From the NCBI GenBank assembly GCA_003996215.1, contig QJPP01007220.1, forward strand, positions 868,001-932,000: a stretch of 64,000 bases of DNA. The letters are read 5' to 3'. The stretch is from Jaltomata sinuosa. Its lineage: Eukaryota > Streptophyta > Magnoliopsida > Solanales > Solanaceae. How positions within the stretch are numbered: position 1 is the first letter of the stretch; each line of letters starts with the position of its first letter. The notes below the pieces were generated by a model. It searched no databases, had not been told where the DNA came from, and worked only from the letters and a program-made list of their open reading frames with translations. The position numbers were made by a program, and so were the translations under genes. Shown here in pieces: positions 19,901 through 31,365 of the stretch.

Positions 19901-21379
19901 ATGACGACTTGTCATAATTCTCCAAATCCAGTAATGGGAATGGGATTTAGGTTTCGACCCACTGATGAAGAGCTTATACGTTATTTACTCAAATTCGTTT
20001 CTTGCAAAAATTACTCGTGTGATAATATTCGATTTGAGAATCTTTATGGTAGTAAGAAGCCATGGGAGATATTCGAAAATAATGCTAGTTTATTGCAAGG
20101 GGATGAAGATACTAAAACGGTTAAATATTTCTTTACTCAGTTGAAGAGGAAGAAATCGGATGGTACAAGGTTTAATCGGAGACTGATCGGAGGAGTAGGA
20201 TGGTGGAAAGGGCTAGACGGTGCAAAATCAGTTTATTATAAAGGGTCAAAGTTAGTTGGGATCAAGAAAAGTTATCGATATCAATATGAAGGTGATAGTT
20301 GTAATGATCGAGTTAATAATGTTGTTTGGACTATGAAAGAGTATAGTCTTGACGAGAAGGTACTAAAGGGGTTAAGGCAACGAAGTTTAATTCAGTATGT
20401 GGATGTTGTTTTGTGTTGCGTTAAGCGTAAAATTGGACATGGTGATCATAATAAGGAATTAGGAAATAATGATATGCCTGTGGAAATTGCCAGTGGAAAC
20501 GAGGTTGTTGCTCAACAACACGATTCGTGTCCTTTGAATCAATTCACATCATCTGAACATAACGCGTTTCATGAGTTGCAACAAGACCAAAACAGTGAAC
20601 CATTGATCAATCAAGTGCAGAATATTGAAGAGACAGCGCCTTTTGCTGATCAAAATCATAATGACTATGTTACAAGTTCTTCAGAGCAAGGGACAACAAA
20701 TTTCCATGATACATGTCCTGTATATCAATTCACGTCATGTGAACACAACGCGTTTCAGTTGCAACAAGACCAAAACAGTGAACAATTGATCATTAACCAA
20801 GTGCAGAATATTGAAGAGATGGCGCCTTTTTCTCAAAATCATAATGACTATGTTACAAGTTCTTTAGAGCAAGGGATAGCAAATTTCCACGATACGTGTC
20901 CTATATATCAATTCACATCATCTGAACTCAACGTGTTTCAGTTGCAACAAGACCAAATCATTGAACAAGTGAACGTCCAAAAGCAGAATATTGAAGAGAT
21001 GGCGCCTTTTTCATCAACATTGGCTGATCAGATGATGAACAGTATTGCAACACAGCCCCAGTTGCCTATCTGCAATATTGATGAATCTCGATATGATTAT
21101 CAACTTTCTCAGCAGATCGTCACATGTCCATTGGCTCAAGGAAGTACTTCTATGGTACATAATGAAGGCAATATTAATGCTGCTGCAACATATTGTGAGG
21201 AGCAAGTGCAGAATGTTGAAGAGACAGCACCTATTACTTGCACTGGTATAGTACAATCATCAGACTATAATGCCGAGCCAACAACGGAGTTAGTTATAAA
21301 CAACGACGAGTGCTTCTTAATGAACTTATCATTTGATTTTGATGATATTATTGCAACAGACCTCAGTTGGGCATTCTGA
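19901..21379 (+). CDS. Divergent NAC-domain transcription factor with extended C-terminal repeats
   Basis: Intronless, 492 residues, clearly a paralogue of the two NAC genes in the arms. The NAC domain again covers about residues 1-180 (FRFRPTDEELIRYLL, YGSKKPWEIFENN, KKSDGTRFNRRLIGG, GWWKGLDG, NNVVWTMKEYSL, VVLCCVKRKIG). The difference lies behind it: a repeat of about 61 residues, marked by QNIEE(M/T)APF, NHNDYVTSS, EQG, CPxxQFTSxE and FQLQQDQ, occurs about three times, with further partial copies; the QNIEE marks fall near residues 240, 302, 361 and 436. The acidic end (CFLMNLSFDFDDIIATDLSW) resembles that of the paralogues. The role is unknown; a DNA-binding activator is the family default. 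The start ATG aligns with the paralogue starts. Confidence 0.9.
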   Translation: MTTCHNSPNPVMGMGFRFRPTDEELIRYLLKFVSCKNYSCDNIRFENLYGSKKPWEIFENNASLLQGDEDTKTVKYFFTQLKRKKSDGTRFNRRLIGGVGWWKGLDGAKSVYYKGSKLVGIKKSYRYQYEGDSCNDRVNNVVWTMKEYSLDEKVLKGLRQRSLIQYVDVVLCCVKRKIGHGDHNKELGNNDMPVEIASGNEVVAQQHDSCPLNQFTSSEHNAFHELQQDQNSEPLINQVQNIEETAPFADQNHNDYVTSSSEQGTTNFHDTCPVYQFTSCEHNAFQLQQDQNSEQLIINQVQNIEEMAPFSQNHNDYVTSSLEQGIANFHDTCPIYQFTSSELNVFQLQQDQIIEQVNVQKQNIEEMAPFSSTLADQMMNSIATQPQLPICNIDESRYDYQLSQQIVTCPLAQGSTSMVHNEGNINAAATYCEEQVQNVEETAPITCTGIVQSSDYNAEPTTELVINNDECFLMNLSFDFDDIIATDLSWAF

Positions 21380-22348
21380 GTTGTATGATATATTAGGAAG
21401 CAGTTGACAATATCATGTTCTTAATTCACTCTGTATAGTCTGCTTCTTGTTTTTTTATCCCAAAATATATAGGTAGTTTTTATTAATGCATATTGTAAAT
21501 AGATTGGATGAAGGATGAAATTCATTCATATAATCAAGTCAAGAAAAAATCAATTATTGGGAATACAGAAAAACACACAATTATTAGTAGAACTAAACTT
21601 TGATCAATGATTTTTGTTAAGGCATCTCTTTTCTGTGTATATGTTTCTTTCTTGTTTCCATTGTTATATCATAAGTTTTTATTGCAAAGATAGTGATATC
21701 ATCATCTATGTTGCTTGGACTCTTCAAAAATACTGTCGAGTCATGTATGTCGTATCCTCTAAAAGCTATGCATTTTTTGAAGGATCCTACACGAGTGCAG
21801 TAGGAGTACTGGTACTCGATCAGCCTCTACATACACCCTCTCCAGTTGCTTGGTTAGTACTTAGTACAAAAGTATATGACCCCAAATCCACCTCAGTCAA
21901 GCACACATGTCAGTCGGAATGAGGATTTTCACTAAGGGAAGTCGAATATAAAGAAGTAATTAACACAAAAAAGTCATGTGTACATATTTTATGACTTCTT
22001 GTGTTAGTACTACAATCAATTAGATTTCATCTAAGTTGCTTGGACGATCTTCCAAAATACTGTCGAGTCATGTATGTCGTATCCTCTAAAACCTATGCAT
22101 TTTTGAAGGATCCTACACGAGTGCAGCAGTAGTAGTACTGGTACTCGATCAGCCTCTACATACATCCTCTCCAGTTGCTTTGCTAGTACTTAGTACAAAA
22201 ATATATATGACCCCGTGTTCACCTCAGCCAAGCACACATCTTAGTCGGAATATAAAGAAGTAAATACAAAAAGTCATATGTATACATAGTCTAATTTCAG
22301 CGCGTTTGGATAAAGGTGACTCCGCCACTGGTCCAAGTTCATACGTCT
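21380..22348. other. Repeat-bearing 3' flank of the third NAC gene
   Basis: No gene. Contains the direct duplication listed next, and possible 3' UTR up to about 21600. Confidence 0.5.
21705..22285 (+). repeat. Two direct copies of a ~255-bp repeat
   Basis: Copies begin near 21708 and 22034 (gttgcttggac...cttc(c)aaaatactgtcgagtcatgtatg) and share ggatcctacacgagtgcag, ggtactcgatcagcctctac and agtcggaat, at a spacing of about 325 bp. The core (gtcgtatcctctaaaa...tttttgaaggatcctac) is palindromic and is related to shorter copies at 17811 and 29675, so the unit likely derives from a small foldback transposon. Confidence 0.8.
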
Positions 22349-22450
22349 AGCTCCCTCAATATTAGAGTTAGTCAGATTGTCCAACACATGGGACTTGTAT
22401 CCACCATCCACTTGGGCATAGTCAACAGTAAATGGACCAGTCTCCTCAGT
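22349..22450 (-). pseudogene. Relic of a calcium-dependent protein kinase first exon
   Basis: The minus strand encodes GPFTVDYAQVDGGYKSHVLD followed by NLTNSNIEG, matching residues 25-51 of the intact CDPK at 44104 (NPFSVDYAHGNGHKSYVLD, then NPTGPDIEA). Nucleotides agree over about 85 bp (gttgactatgc, tgtgttggacaatc) with several changes and one small indel. No kinase domain follows. It is too short and too isolated to be a gene. Its placement beyond the third NAC gene mirrors the place of the intact CDPK beside the other arm. Confidence 0.75.
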
Positions 22451-22744
22451 ACATAACAACTACACATGAAACAGATCTTCAAAAGCCAATTAAGTTCAAA
22501 AATTTCAGCAACAAAAGAATCTCAAGAACAAGAAGCTTCAATTCTCAGTACAGGTAAAGCTCCAAATTTCAACAAGCTTTTCTTCACCTTAAAGGTCTAA
22601 TTTTACAGATGGTCAATAAACTTTACCTCTTCTATCACCAAAGTTCAACAAAACTTTCTTTTGTCTCATTAAGGTCACTGAACTTAGTGTTAGTTTCTCA
22701 AAGAGTATAACTCATTGGAAAGTCAAATTTTATTGAAGGGGTCA

Positions 22745-22935
22745 ATTTTGAGGGAATTCTTGGCGTAACTGGTAAAGTTAATATCACGTGATTAGGAGGT
22801 AACGGGTTCGAGTTGTGAAAATAGTCTCTTGCAAAAATGCAAGATAAAGATGCGTTCAATAGACCCTTATGGTCCAACCTTTTCACAGACCTTGCATATA
22901 ATGGGAGCTTAGTGTACGGGACTGCTTTTTTTCTC
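22745..22935 (+). mobile_element. Au-type SINE
   Basis: A tRNA-derived element with box A-like cttggcgtaactggtaaag and box B-like gggttcgagttgtg, then the Au body: agtctcttgcaaaaatgcaa, caatagacccttatggtcc and gggagcttagtgtacggga, ending in a T run. The order and spacing follow the Au family found in many angiosperms. Diverged from the consensus, so an old copy. Confidence 0.9.
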
Positions 22936-25900
22936 TCTTTTAACTCAGCCAAGATATATATATAGTACGTGTTAGAACTTCATCGTCATCATATATATTC
23001 TACGTCATCATATATATTCTACGTTATATATACTTATTGTACCATTTATTCTACGTTATCGATTAATGCTTATTGAACTCTTTTTTTAGTAATCTAATTG
23101 TGTAAATAATCTTTAAAGCAAAAAATAAATAAATGAAAGAACATGTAAGTTGTGACACACTAGCTCAACCACATAAAACGTCAAGCATCTTATTATTATA
23201 ATTAGAATGTGTGAAAGAGAAGTGTCATTGAAGTTTACTATATTTAGCATCTAGAAAGATTATAAATCACTTTCAAATTTTTGTCTTTCCATTTTGGTTT
23301 TAAAATCACGTGGTTCTTGTGAAGACGTGATAATAATTTAACGCAAATAAGATCATGTTTTTCAGCTATCAATAATGAATCGAAATAACTCTGCTTTAAA
23401 AACATGACATTATTCTATATTGAGTTTACGATCAAATACATATTTAGTGAACGTTCTAATACTGTAGTGTTTAGCCATAAATACTAGTTTATGAGACTTA
23501 TGAATTTCTCTTTAACGGAATCAGATCTACAATAATCATGACTTATGACATAGATTGTCGTGAATTCTCACGAAGCGGATAAATTCTCTTTGTTCATAAC
23601 CTAGATATTCTCAAGAAGATGCAAAGAACTTTATTTATAAACCCAAACCGTCATATTATGATCATGAAATTATTATTTTCAACCCTTATAATGGTGTATT
23701 TATACGAGCTTAAGAGAAGGACAAGCTAATGGACTAACAGACTAATTAACAACCATTATGGATGGACACAACCAAATAGCTATTTTTAACAAATATAGAG
23801 AGAGAGAGTCTAAGCAAAAATTACTCAGTTCCTACAAATTCATAGGTTAAACTCTAAGATCTACAACTAATAGAGACAGATTCAGAATCTAAAATTTATG
23901 GGCTCATACGACATCAAGTTAATATATACAACAATAACTAGATCCATAATCAAATATTTACACATATTTTAGTGAAGAATCTGAGCAAAAACTACCCAAT
24001 TCTGGTGAATCTATAGGTTAAACTCTAGATCTACTAACAACAAAGGTAAAACTATGATTTGAAATACATGTTGTCATTACAACAACAATAACAATAAGTG
24101 AATCCCACAAATGAGATTTGAAAAATATAAAATCTATGCATATTTTAATTTTAAATAAAATGTACACAAATTTTAATCTTATCCCAGGAAGGTGGAGAGG
24201 CTTTATTAATTATATTAATAATACACACAATAAACCAAAGTCTTTAATTATATCTTAAGAAGAAAGGTGATAAGGTTAGGAACTATTCATTTTCAGCTTA
24301 TGTTTCCATAATTGCACACTTGTTTGGCTATATTTTAAACTGCAGAATGTTTACTCCATTATTAGCTTAAGGGGACGCGTGGAAAGTTAACGGTCGCTAT
24401 CACGGAGACCCGTGAAATGTCATCTTAGAGAAAACGCTCTTTATTTTTTTATTTTTTTATTTCTTATTCAACGTCTGATATTTATATTGGAGTTTAATTA
24501 AATTCATATTCGCCTATTGCAAGACTCATTTTTGTGATTGACGGTCCCAATAATAATATTTTTCCATTCCCAAAAGCTCAACTCTGAGATATTTTATTAA
24601 GAGTGAAGGGATTTCAACAATCTCTCGCGAATGTAACTAAGAAACGGTCTTTTTTATTATTATTTCTTATTCGATGTATGATATCCATATTGGGGTTGGT
24701 AAATTCGTATTCGCTCATTGCAAGGCTCATTATTTTGGGCCAATGTTCCCAACAATAATTTTTTTCATTCTCAAGAGCTCAACTCCGAAATGTCTTATTA
24801 AAGGATAGAGGAATTTCAACAATCTCTCACGCCCCATGTTGGTGAGAAATACTCTTATTTTTTTTTATTTCTTATTCAGCATTTGATACCCATATTGAGG
24901 TTCAACTAAATTCGTATTTGCTTATTACAAGGCTCACTTTTGTAGTCAACGCTCCCAACAATAATTTTTTTCTCTCCCAAGAGCTCAACTTCGAGATATC
25001 TTATTAAGAGTAGAGGAATTTCAACAATCTCTCGCGACCCATATTGGTGAAAAACACTTATTTTATTTTTTGATTTCTTATTCAACATTAATACCCGTAT
25101 TGAGGGTCGATTAAATTTGTATTCGCCCATCTTCTTCTCCGATCAACACCTCTGATACGCCTATCTGGCAGGTAACTAGCTATCTGGCATAAACAACGCA
25201 TGGTATATTCATATTAGGATTCAATTAAATTTGTATTCGCATATTGCAAGCTGACCGACACTCTCAACAATATTTTTTCTATTCCCAAGAGGAGCTTAAC
25301 TCCGAGATATCTTATTTTAAAGACGGAGGAATTTCAACAATCTCTTCACGACCCATGTTGGTGAGAAACGCTCTTATTGGTAAACGTTTGGCACCTAATT
25401 TCCCGACATAGACAAAGGAGAACCGGACTTAACGGCGTTGCGCCGTTATATTGACTGTTGAGTCATCACGCTTCGAGAGAAAGGATAGCCGTACACACGC
25501 GGCAAATAAATTGGAATTTGTGGGGCTAAAAGTTAAAAGATTCACTATTTAGAAAGGACACGTTTGCAACTTTTTCTAATATTGGTAGTGTCCATATTTT
25601 GCCATTATTGTCTTGTCTTTGTTTTTGACTATTTTACCCTTTTTTTTTGCTTTTACATGTTTAGCCCTATAAAGTATAAACCTATAAACTTGAACTTGGA
25701 ACATTTTTGTTGAGAAAATAAGAATGAAGTTGGTTCATCTAATTTATATAGTATTCATCCTCTATTTCAATTTTACTTTCCTTTTTAATTTATTTTAAAA
25801 GGATGTCACTATTTATATTTAGTAGTAATTCATGAATTTCAACATCTCATGTAAGTAGCATGTTTGAGACCACAAGATTTAAAGGATATTTGACATATAT

Positions 25901-27866
25901 TATACACATTTATTAGTTTAATATCACAAGATTGATAAGTCTTTCTTTCTTTCTTAAATTTCATGTCCACACGTAAAATGTAACAAAGGGAATACTCCAA
26001 CTTAATTAGATAATAACCTCTAATTGTTAGTTCACTTTTGATACATTTACCACTTAACCATTTAGGCATTAGTCTTTCTCAAAGAATATTCTGACAAAAT
26101 GGCCTTATCTTGTACCTAGTCATGAATCTTGTCATTTTATATTCATATGAATTAAAAAACAATCTCACAATTTTATTTATTTTTCTTATTTAATGTTTGA
26201 TATCCGTTTTGAAGCCTAATTAATTCAGATTCACGCTGAAACTTTAGAGGTAAAGCTTTCTCTACCAAAGATTGACTCCACATCAACCACTCGAACTCAA
26301 AATCTTTGATCAAAGGATGACTCAACATTCCATCACAACCAAACCACAATTTTATCTTCTTATACACAGAGGGCATATATATTATAATAGTCACAAGAAA
26401 AGAGAAGAAGAATATTAAACAAGTGCCGTTTAGTCATTTACTATTAGAATAATGGACACATCATTGTCTTACAATGGTAATCCTAGATTGTGTTTTATTA
26501 TTTAAAATGTATCCACACATCACTTTCTTATCTTCTCTTCTTTGATTCTCTCTTTCTATTATATTTTTTTTCTACTCAGCATGCACAATTATGAATAGAC
26601 AAAATTAATATAAACCCCATATATATTTAATCTTATATGGTAGATACAATATTTCCACAAAGAGAAAGCTTATCATTAACATATATTGTCTCTCCCAATC
26701 AATTATCTCATGTGAGTCTTCTTTAATTTTTCCTCTTAATATAATTTTCTTGATCAGGAAAGTTATTGGAATTTTATTATCTGTCCAAATTTAGCCTGAC
26801 ATGTCTACTTGCTATCATTTTCTTGATTCATTTTTTGTTGGCATAAGGGGGGTAAATATATTCTTCTTGATTATTTTTTAGTTCATGTAGGGAGAATTTG
26901 ACTGTTAATTTCTGGTGTTATTATTGTGTCAACAACTATATATATGGATGTTAATTTGTGGTAATATATCATTATTATTAGTGATGAGGATTTCATGTAG
27001 CCGATCTCAATTTATTTGAAATCAAGATATATGTAGTTATTGTTGTTGTTGCTGTATATATCTTCACCTTCTTCTTCTTCTCTATTTATGGTTGGAAATC
27101 CTGGCGATCCGTCAGGATTTATGGTCAAATTCTACTGATCATCACTATAACATGTTGTGATGGTGAGTTTCTACAAAAGCATGTTATGGTGATAATCGTT
27201 AGAAATTTTGATGATCACTATAACTTGTTATTGAGGCAAATCCCCTAATAAGTTCATCAGAGTTTTGCTTTAGATTCTAGTAAAAAGGCTATTTTTCGCA
27301 TAATTTTTTCTATGAGGTCAAAATTTAAATAATGGCATCGAAAGATTCTATTTGTGTAAATCACCCTATATAATAGTAAGGTTCTTTTTAAAACTTCGGT
27401 TATTTTGCTTCTTATTGGGGTAGTTAATTTGATGAACTAATATTGATCAGATTCCTAGTGAAGTAAAGAGCAAATTTTTTATTTATTTATTTTTTAAAAA
27501 AAGAAGGTTTGGTTGGTATAATGAAAATTTATTGAGTTTAACTTATACACGTCAACAAATTTATAAATATCACCCCAAATATATGTACATATATTTCTTC
27601 TTAAAGACATAATCCTAAAAATAAGATAACTTATCTGGTACAATAAATAAAAGTGATTTAATACTGCGATGTGCATAAGAAGGTGGCACTAAACAATTAA
27701 TATATAGCTAGTGATCCACATAGTAAAAAATAAGGACATGTTATGGATGAATATATTAGTGTTTTTGTAATTAAAAACAAAAAGAGATAGAAATAAATAT
27801 AGTGCTACTAAAATTAGTCATTAAATCTGAAATTCAATTTTACAAGTTTTTTTCATTTATGATCAG
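22936..27866. other. Long intergenic region upstream of NF-YA
   Basis: No protein gene found on either strand; reading frames are short and unlike any family I know. It contains the tandem array at 24.4-25.4 kb, a partial further unit at 26190-26260, and short simple repeats. The CT-rich stretch around 26520-26600 and the segment up to about 26760 could be the promoter or a 5' non-coding exon of NF-YA (a leader intron is required because the first coding exon opens at a splice acceptor), but I cannot fix a start site. Confidence 0.4.
24425..25390 (+). repeat. Tandem array, about five ~190-bp units
   Basis: Each unit contains tttcttattcaacg(t)ttgat, aaattcgtattcgcc(c/t)att, ccaacaataatttttt, caagagctcaactccgagat and ggaatttcaacaatctctcg. 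Units begin near 24440, 24650, 24850, 25060 and 25200. They have diverged, so it is not a young satellite. The wording resembles the 'gagctcaactccgagat' repeats of nightshade intergenic DNA. Confidence 0.8.
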
Positions 27867-27868
27867 AA

Positions 27869-30800
27869 ATGAAAGGTGGTACTTATGGAGAAGGGGAACG
27901 TACAATGTTTCAAAAATCAGGTATAACATTGCAACTTTCTGTATATTTTTATCATTACTCTAATTTCTACTATTCCTTCCGTTCCATAATAAGTGTTGTT
28001 TTCCTTTTCTCGAGAATCAATTTAAATAATCTTCAGAGCTAATTAATTGGATTAAATTAGATCAAACTTTTCGGATTTAAGATTTAGATATGCAAAAACT
28101 ATATGAATAATACTACAAATTGCAATTCTTTTCATAATCTCAATACGATTAACAACAACTAACGTACCGATTGTAATTCCACAAGTGTGGTCTGGAAAGG
28201 GTAGTGAGTACGCAACTTTACCCTGAAAATGACATAATTTTAAAATATTGACCAAAATTCACATAATTTGTATCTTGAGAAGCGGAAAACGACAAATAAT
28301 TTGGGACGGAGGGAAAACAAATGATATTTTTTTTTTGAATTAGCAGACAGTGATTGCAAGAGAGAAGGAAAACAAGTAGCAGCTATGCCTCCAATCATGG
28401 GTGAAAATTTAAGAGAAGCAAATCAATTTGAACTGATGGCCCCCTCAATTGTGAGCAATATTCTCGATTTTTGTTACTACTTATTGTTTCTTGTATTTTG
28501 ATTATCGTACTTTTTTTTTGTTGTAGTTGTAATTGTTCCTTTTTCAAAATGCTTTGTCTTGTCTTGTTTAGTACATTTGTCTTGGTTTATTCACTCATGT
28601 TATTTTCTTGAGCCGAGTGTCTATCGGATACAGTCTTTTTATCTCCCAAGGTATGGGTAAGGTCTGCGTGCACGCTACTATCTCTAAACTTCACTTATGA
28701 AATTATACTACGTATATATGTTGTTGTTGTTGTGATTGGAATTAATAATTTAATTTTATAATATCAGGCATTTAAATCATATCCCTATTCAGAAGTACCA
28801 CAATATTCTGGTGACAATAATGTTAATGTTGCTTGTGGTGAGCCTATGGTATGTATGTTGTAGTACTCACTTCTCTCTTTATGTGAGTTTATGTTCTCTA
28901 TATTCACGAGGTAAAAAATATTTACACAATCAGATCATTCATACTGATAGGTACAATAATTAGGTAAACATTTTTATAATAAACATCAATCCGTAATTAA
29001 CCTGATAAAACCGGTAAGTGATCATAGTCATATACATGTTAAAATTCACTAATAGTGTAATAATATACTTTTACTTTGTATTATCTCTATGATTGCTCCA
29101 ACTAATCATCCATTCTCTACCTGAAAATCAAACTTAATTTCATCGAAGAGAAGCAAATGAAAGGCTTTCATAAAAAAAAAACTCACAGAATAGAGAATAA
29201 AGTTTTCATTTTGTACATGTCAGATCATGAATTAGTAACTCCTTCCAATTTCTAAGAAAATAAAGTGTGCTCTCTCTAACCACCTAAGCTTTTAAGTGAG
29301 ACTGGCACGCACTTCAACATAGTATCAGAGCAGACAGACGTCACGTTATCGCAAAATTTTCCCTTTTTATAAACAGGTAAATCAAAACATGGAAAGATCA
29401 TCATCAGTACTATTGCATCATAATGGAAGAATGATTTTGCCAGTTGAAGTGAAGGAAGAGCCAATGTATGTAAATGCCAAACAGTACCATGGAATTCTAA
29501 GACGAAGACAACTTCGTGCTAAGGCTGTGTTGCAGCAAAACGTTGTCAAATCTAGAAAGGTAACTCCCTCCGTTTCAATTCGTTTGTCTTAGTTACTATT
29601 TGAACAAACAGAATATTTTCATTGACAATAATTTTTTCAAACATTTTCATTTTTCTTGATTGTTAAGACTAATTATGTTGCTCGGACTCTATAAAAATGT
29701 TGTCACACCTATATCTGATCTTTTATAAGTGAACTACTTTAGAAGAAGTCGACACATATCCGTCGACATTTTTGAAGGGTCTCATAAACATATATATAGA
29801 CTAAAGGGCCGGAACAGCAGATATCTTAACTTGACTGCTAAAGCTGAATTAATGAATAGTTGATCACTCAAATTACTCATGCATCTTAATTTTTTCAATT
29901 TAAACATCAACAGATATCTTAATTAGAGAAGTGTTATTTCATGATAAATTGTGTGCATTATATGAATTGATTAAGCTCGATCGATCGCCTAGATTGACAC
30001 GTGTTACTATTAGGCATACTGATGAATGGTGCATGTGACAGAGGTGAATTGAGAATCTAGAGTCAGTTCGTTCAATAAACGAGTCTTAATTATCTTATGA
30101 CATGCGTACATTTCAAATGTTCTCTTTTCTGAATATGTATATGCATAGTTTGAGTCGAAAGTAATAGACTAAGTTGAACGCACAGAGATTCATGACCCTA
30201 AAATTGGCTAAGTACTCATGAGATACAAAATTTCTGCGTCGATCTTTTTATCTAGTAGTTCAATTTATGGAGATATATAGTAAAAGGTCATGTGATTAAT
30301 GATGTTATTTTGTTTGTTCAAATGTATATCAGCCGTATCTTCATATGTATGCATAATATAATTTGAGTCAAAAGTAATGGAACCAGTTGAACGCGCAGAG
30401 GCAACAGGTAAATGATGTTGTTTTGTTTGTTCAAATGTATATTTGCCTTATATGTATGCATTATATAGTTTTGAGTCGAAAGTAATGGAATCAGCTGCCA
30501 CAGGCAAATGATGTTGTTTTGTTTGTTCAAATGTATATCAGCCGTATCTTCATATGTATGCATAAATAGTTTGAGTCGAAAGTAATGGAACCAGTTGAAC
30601 GCGCATAGACGACAGATAAATGATGTTGTTTTGTTTGTTCAAATGTACATTTGCCTTATATCTCATATGTATGCATATATAATTTGAATCGAAAGTAACG
30701 GAACCCGTTGAACGCACAGAGATGACAGGTAAATGATGTTTGTTTTGTTTGTTCAAAAATGTATATCAGCCTTATCTTCATATGTATGCATCGAAAGCAA

Positions 30801-31219
30801 TGGAATCAGTTGAACGCACATAGACAACAGGCAAATGATGTTGTTTTGTTTGTTCAAAATGTATGTACGTAAATCAGCCTTATCTTCACGAATCGCGTCA
30901 CCGGCACGCGATGAGAAGAGCTAGAGATGGTGGAGGTAGATTTCTCAACACAAAGAAGAAGATCCAACATCCTACTAACAACAACAATAACAATAATAAT
31001 GCAACTCCAAGTAGTAAAGGCAAAGGTTCATTGGACTCTGATTCTTCTCAAAATTACCTACTCAATTATGAACATGATATTGGATCATCCAATAACAGTA
31101 ATTCTCTTGAGGGATTTCAATTCCAAGATACTACAGAAAATCTTCAATTGGGTTGTCATTATCAGTGGAACCTCAATGACAACCACCATTGCAACTGCAT
31201 GCACTCTGAACATTTCTGA
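27869..31219 (+). CDS. NF-YA: NF-YA (HAP2/CBF-B) subunit of the CCAAT-binding factor
   Basis: Five coding exons: 27869-27920, 28347-28450, 28768-28848, 29377-29559 and 30878-31219, all GT-AG and in frame, giving 253 residues. The first coding exon opens two bases after a splice acceptor (gatcag), so a leader exon lies upstream. The conserved core is split by the last intron. Residues 109-129 hold the NF-YB/NF-YC contact helix (YVNAKQYHGILRRRQLRAKA), and residues 142-162 hold the CCAAT-contacting helix (YLHESRHRHAMRRARDGGGR), joined by a linker ending KSRKP. An Asn run and a Ser/Asn-rich tail follow. The protein joins the NF-YB/NF-YC histone-fold dimer in the nucleus to bind CCAAT promoters. 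MITE and LINE-tail sequences sit in its introns, and the last intron is packed with tandem repeats. Confidence 0.93.
27970..28312. mobile_element. Stowaway-like MITE with nested LINE/SINE tail, in NF-YA intron 1
   Basis: Ends cttccgttccataataagtg and ...aataatttgggacggaggg form the usual inverted pair. Inside, at about 28150-28225, a minus-strand copy of the RTE/TS tail (on that strand gggtaaagttgcgtactcac ... ccacacttgtggaattac) is inserted. Confidence 0.6.
28560..28733 (+). mobile_element. RTE-LINE / TS-SINE 3' tail in NF-YA intron 2
   Basis: From about 28610: gagccgagtgtctatcggat ... ggtatgggtaaggtctgcgt ... ending in TTG repeats at 28720-28733. The upstream 50 bp look like the LINE 3' UTR at 19.3 kb rather than a SINE head. 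Confidence 0.75.
29675..29790. repeat. Foldback-like repeat in NF-YA intron 4
   Basis: gttgctcggactctataaaa ... gtcgacacatatccgtcgacatttttgaagg; a diverged member of the palindromic family also seen at 17.8, 21.7 and 22.0 kb. Confidence 0.5.
30120..30877 (+). repeat. Tandem array in NF-YA intron 4 running up to the last splice acceptor
   Basis: Units of about 96-113 bp start gatgttgttttgtttgttca at about 30301, 30412, 30508, 30620, 30733 and 30836; a diverged piece lies at 30130-30200. Shared inner phrases are tatgtatgcat, gagtcgaaagtaatgga and agttgaacgc. Three units contain atatcagcc(g/t)tatcttca, which copies the true acceptor and first exon bases (aatcag/CCTTATCTTCA at 30878). The last, incomplete unit runs into the real exon. 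Confidence 0.9.
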
Positions 31220-31365
31220 AAGAGTTACTCTGCAAGACATCTAGTTGTCTTTGACTTGATCTTCTGCAAGACATCTAGTAGTCTTTGACTTGGTCTTCAT
31301 TCTGCAAGACGTCTAGTAGTCTTTGACTTGGTCGTGTCATCTTTGACTTGGTCGTAAGTGTCAGT
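31220..31365 (+). repeat. Direct repeats in the NF-YA 3' UTR
   Basis: About three and a half copies of a ~35-bp unit, tctgcaagacatctagt followed by agtctttgacttggtc, directly after the stop codon. A typical 3' UTR with poly(A)-like signals follows to about 31500. Confidence 0.85.

Noticed and set aside
27968..28313. Extra exon in the first NF-YA intron
   Set aside because: The sequence is a MITE with a nested LINE/SINE tail, and the flanking coding exons join in frame without it.
31220..31365. NF-YA 3' UTR repeat as a miR169 target site
   Set aside because: gcaagacatctag shares only the gcaag-catc core with the usual ggcaagtcatccttgg site and has several mismatches in and after it; a target search would be needed to claim it.
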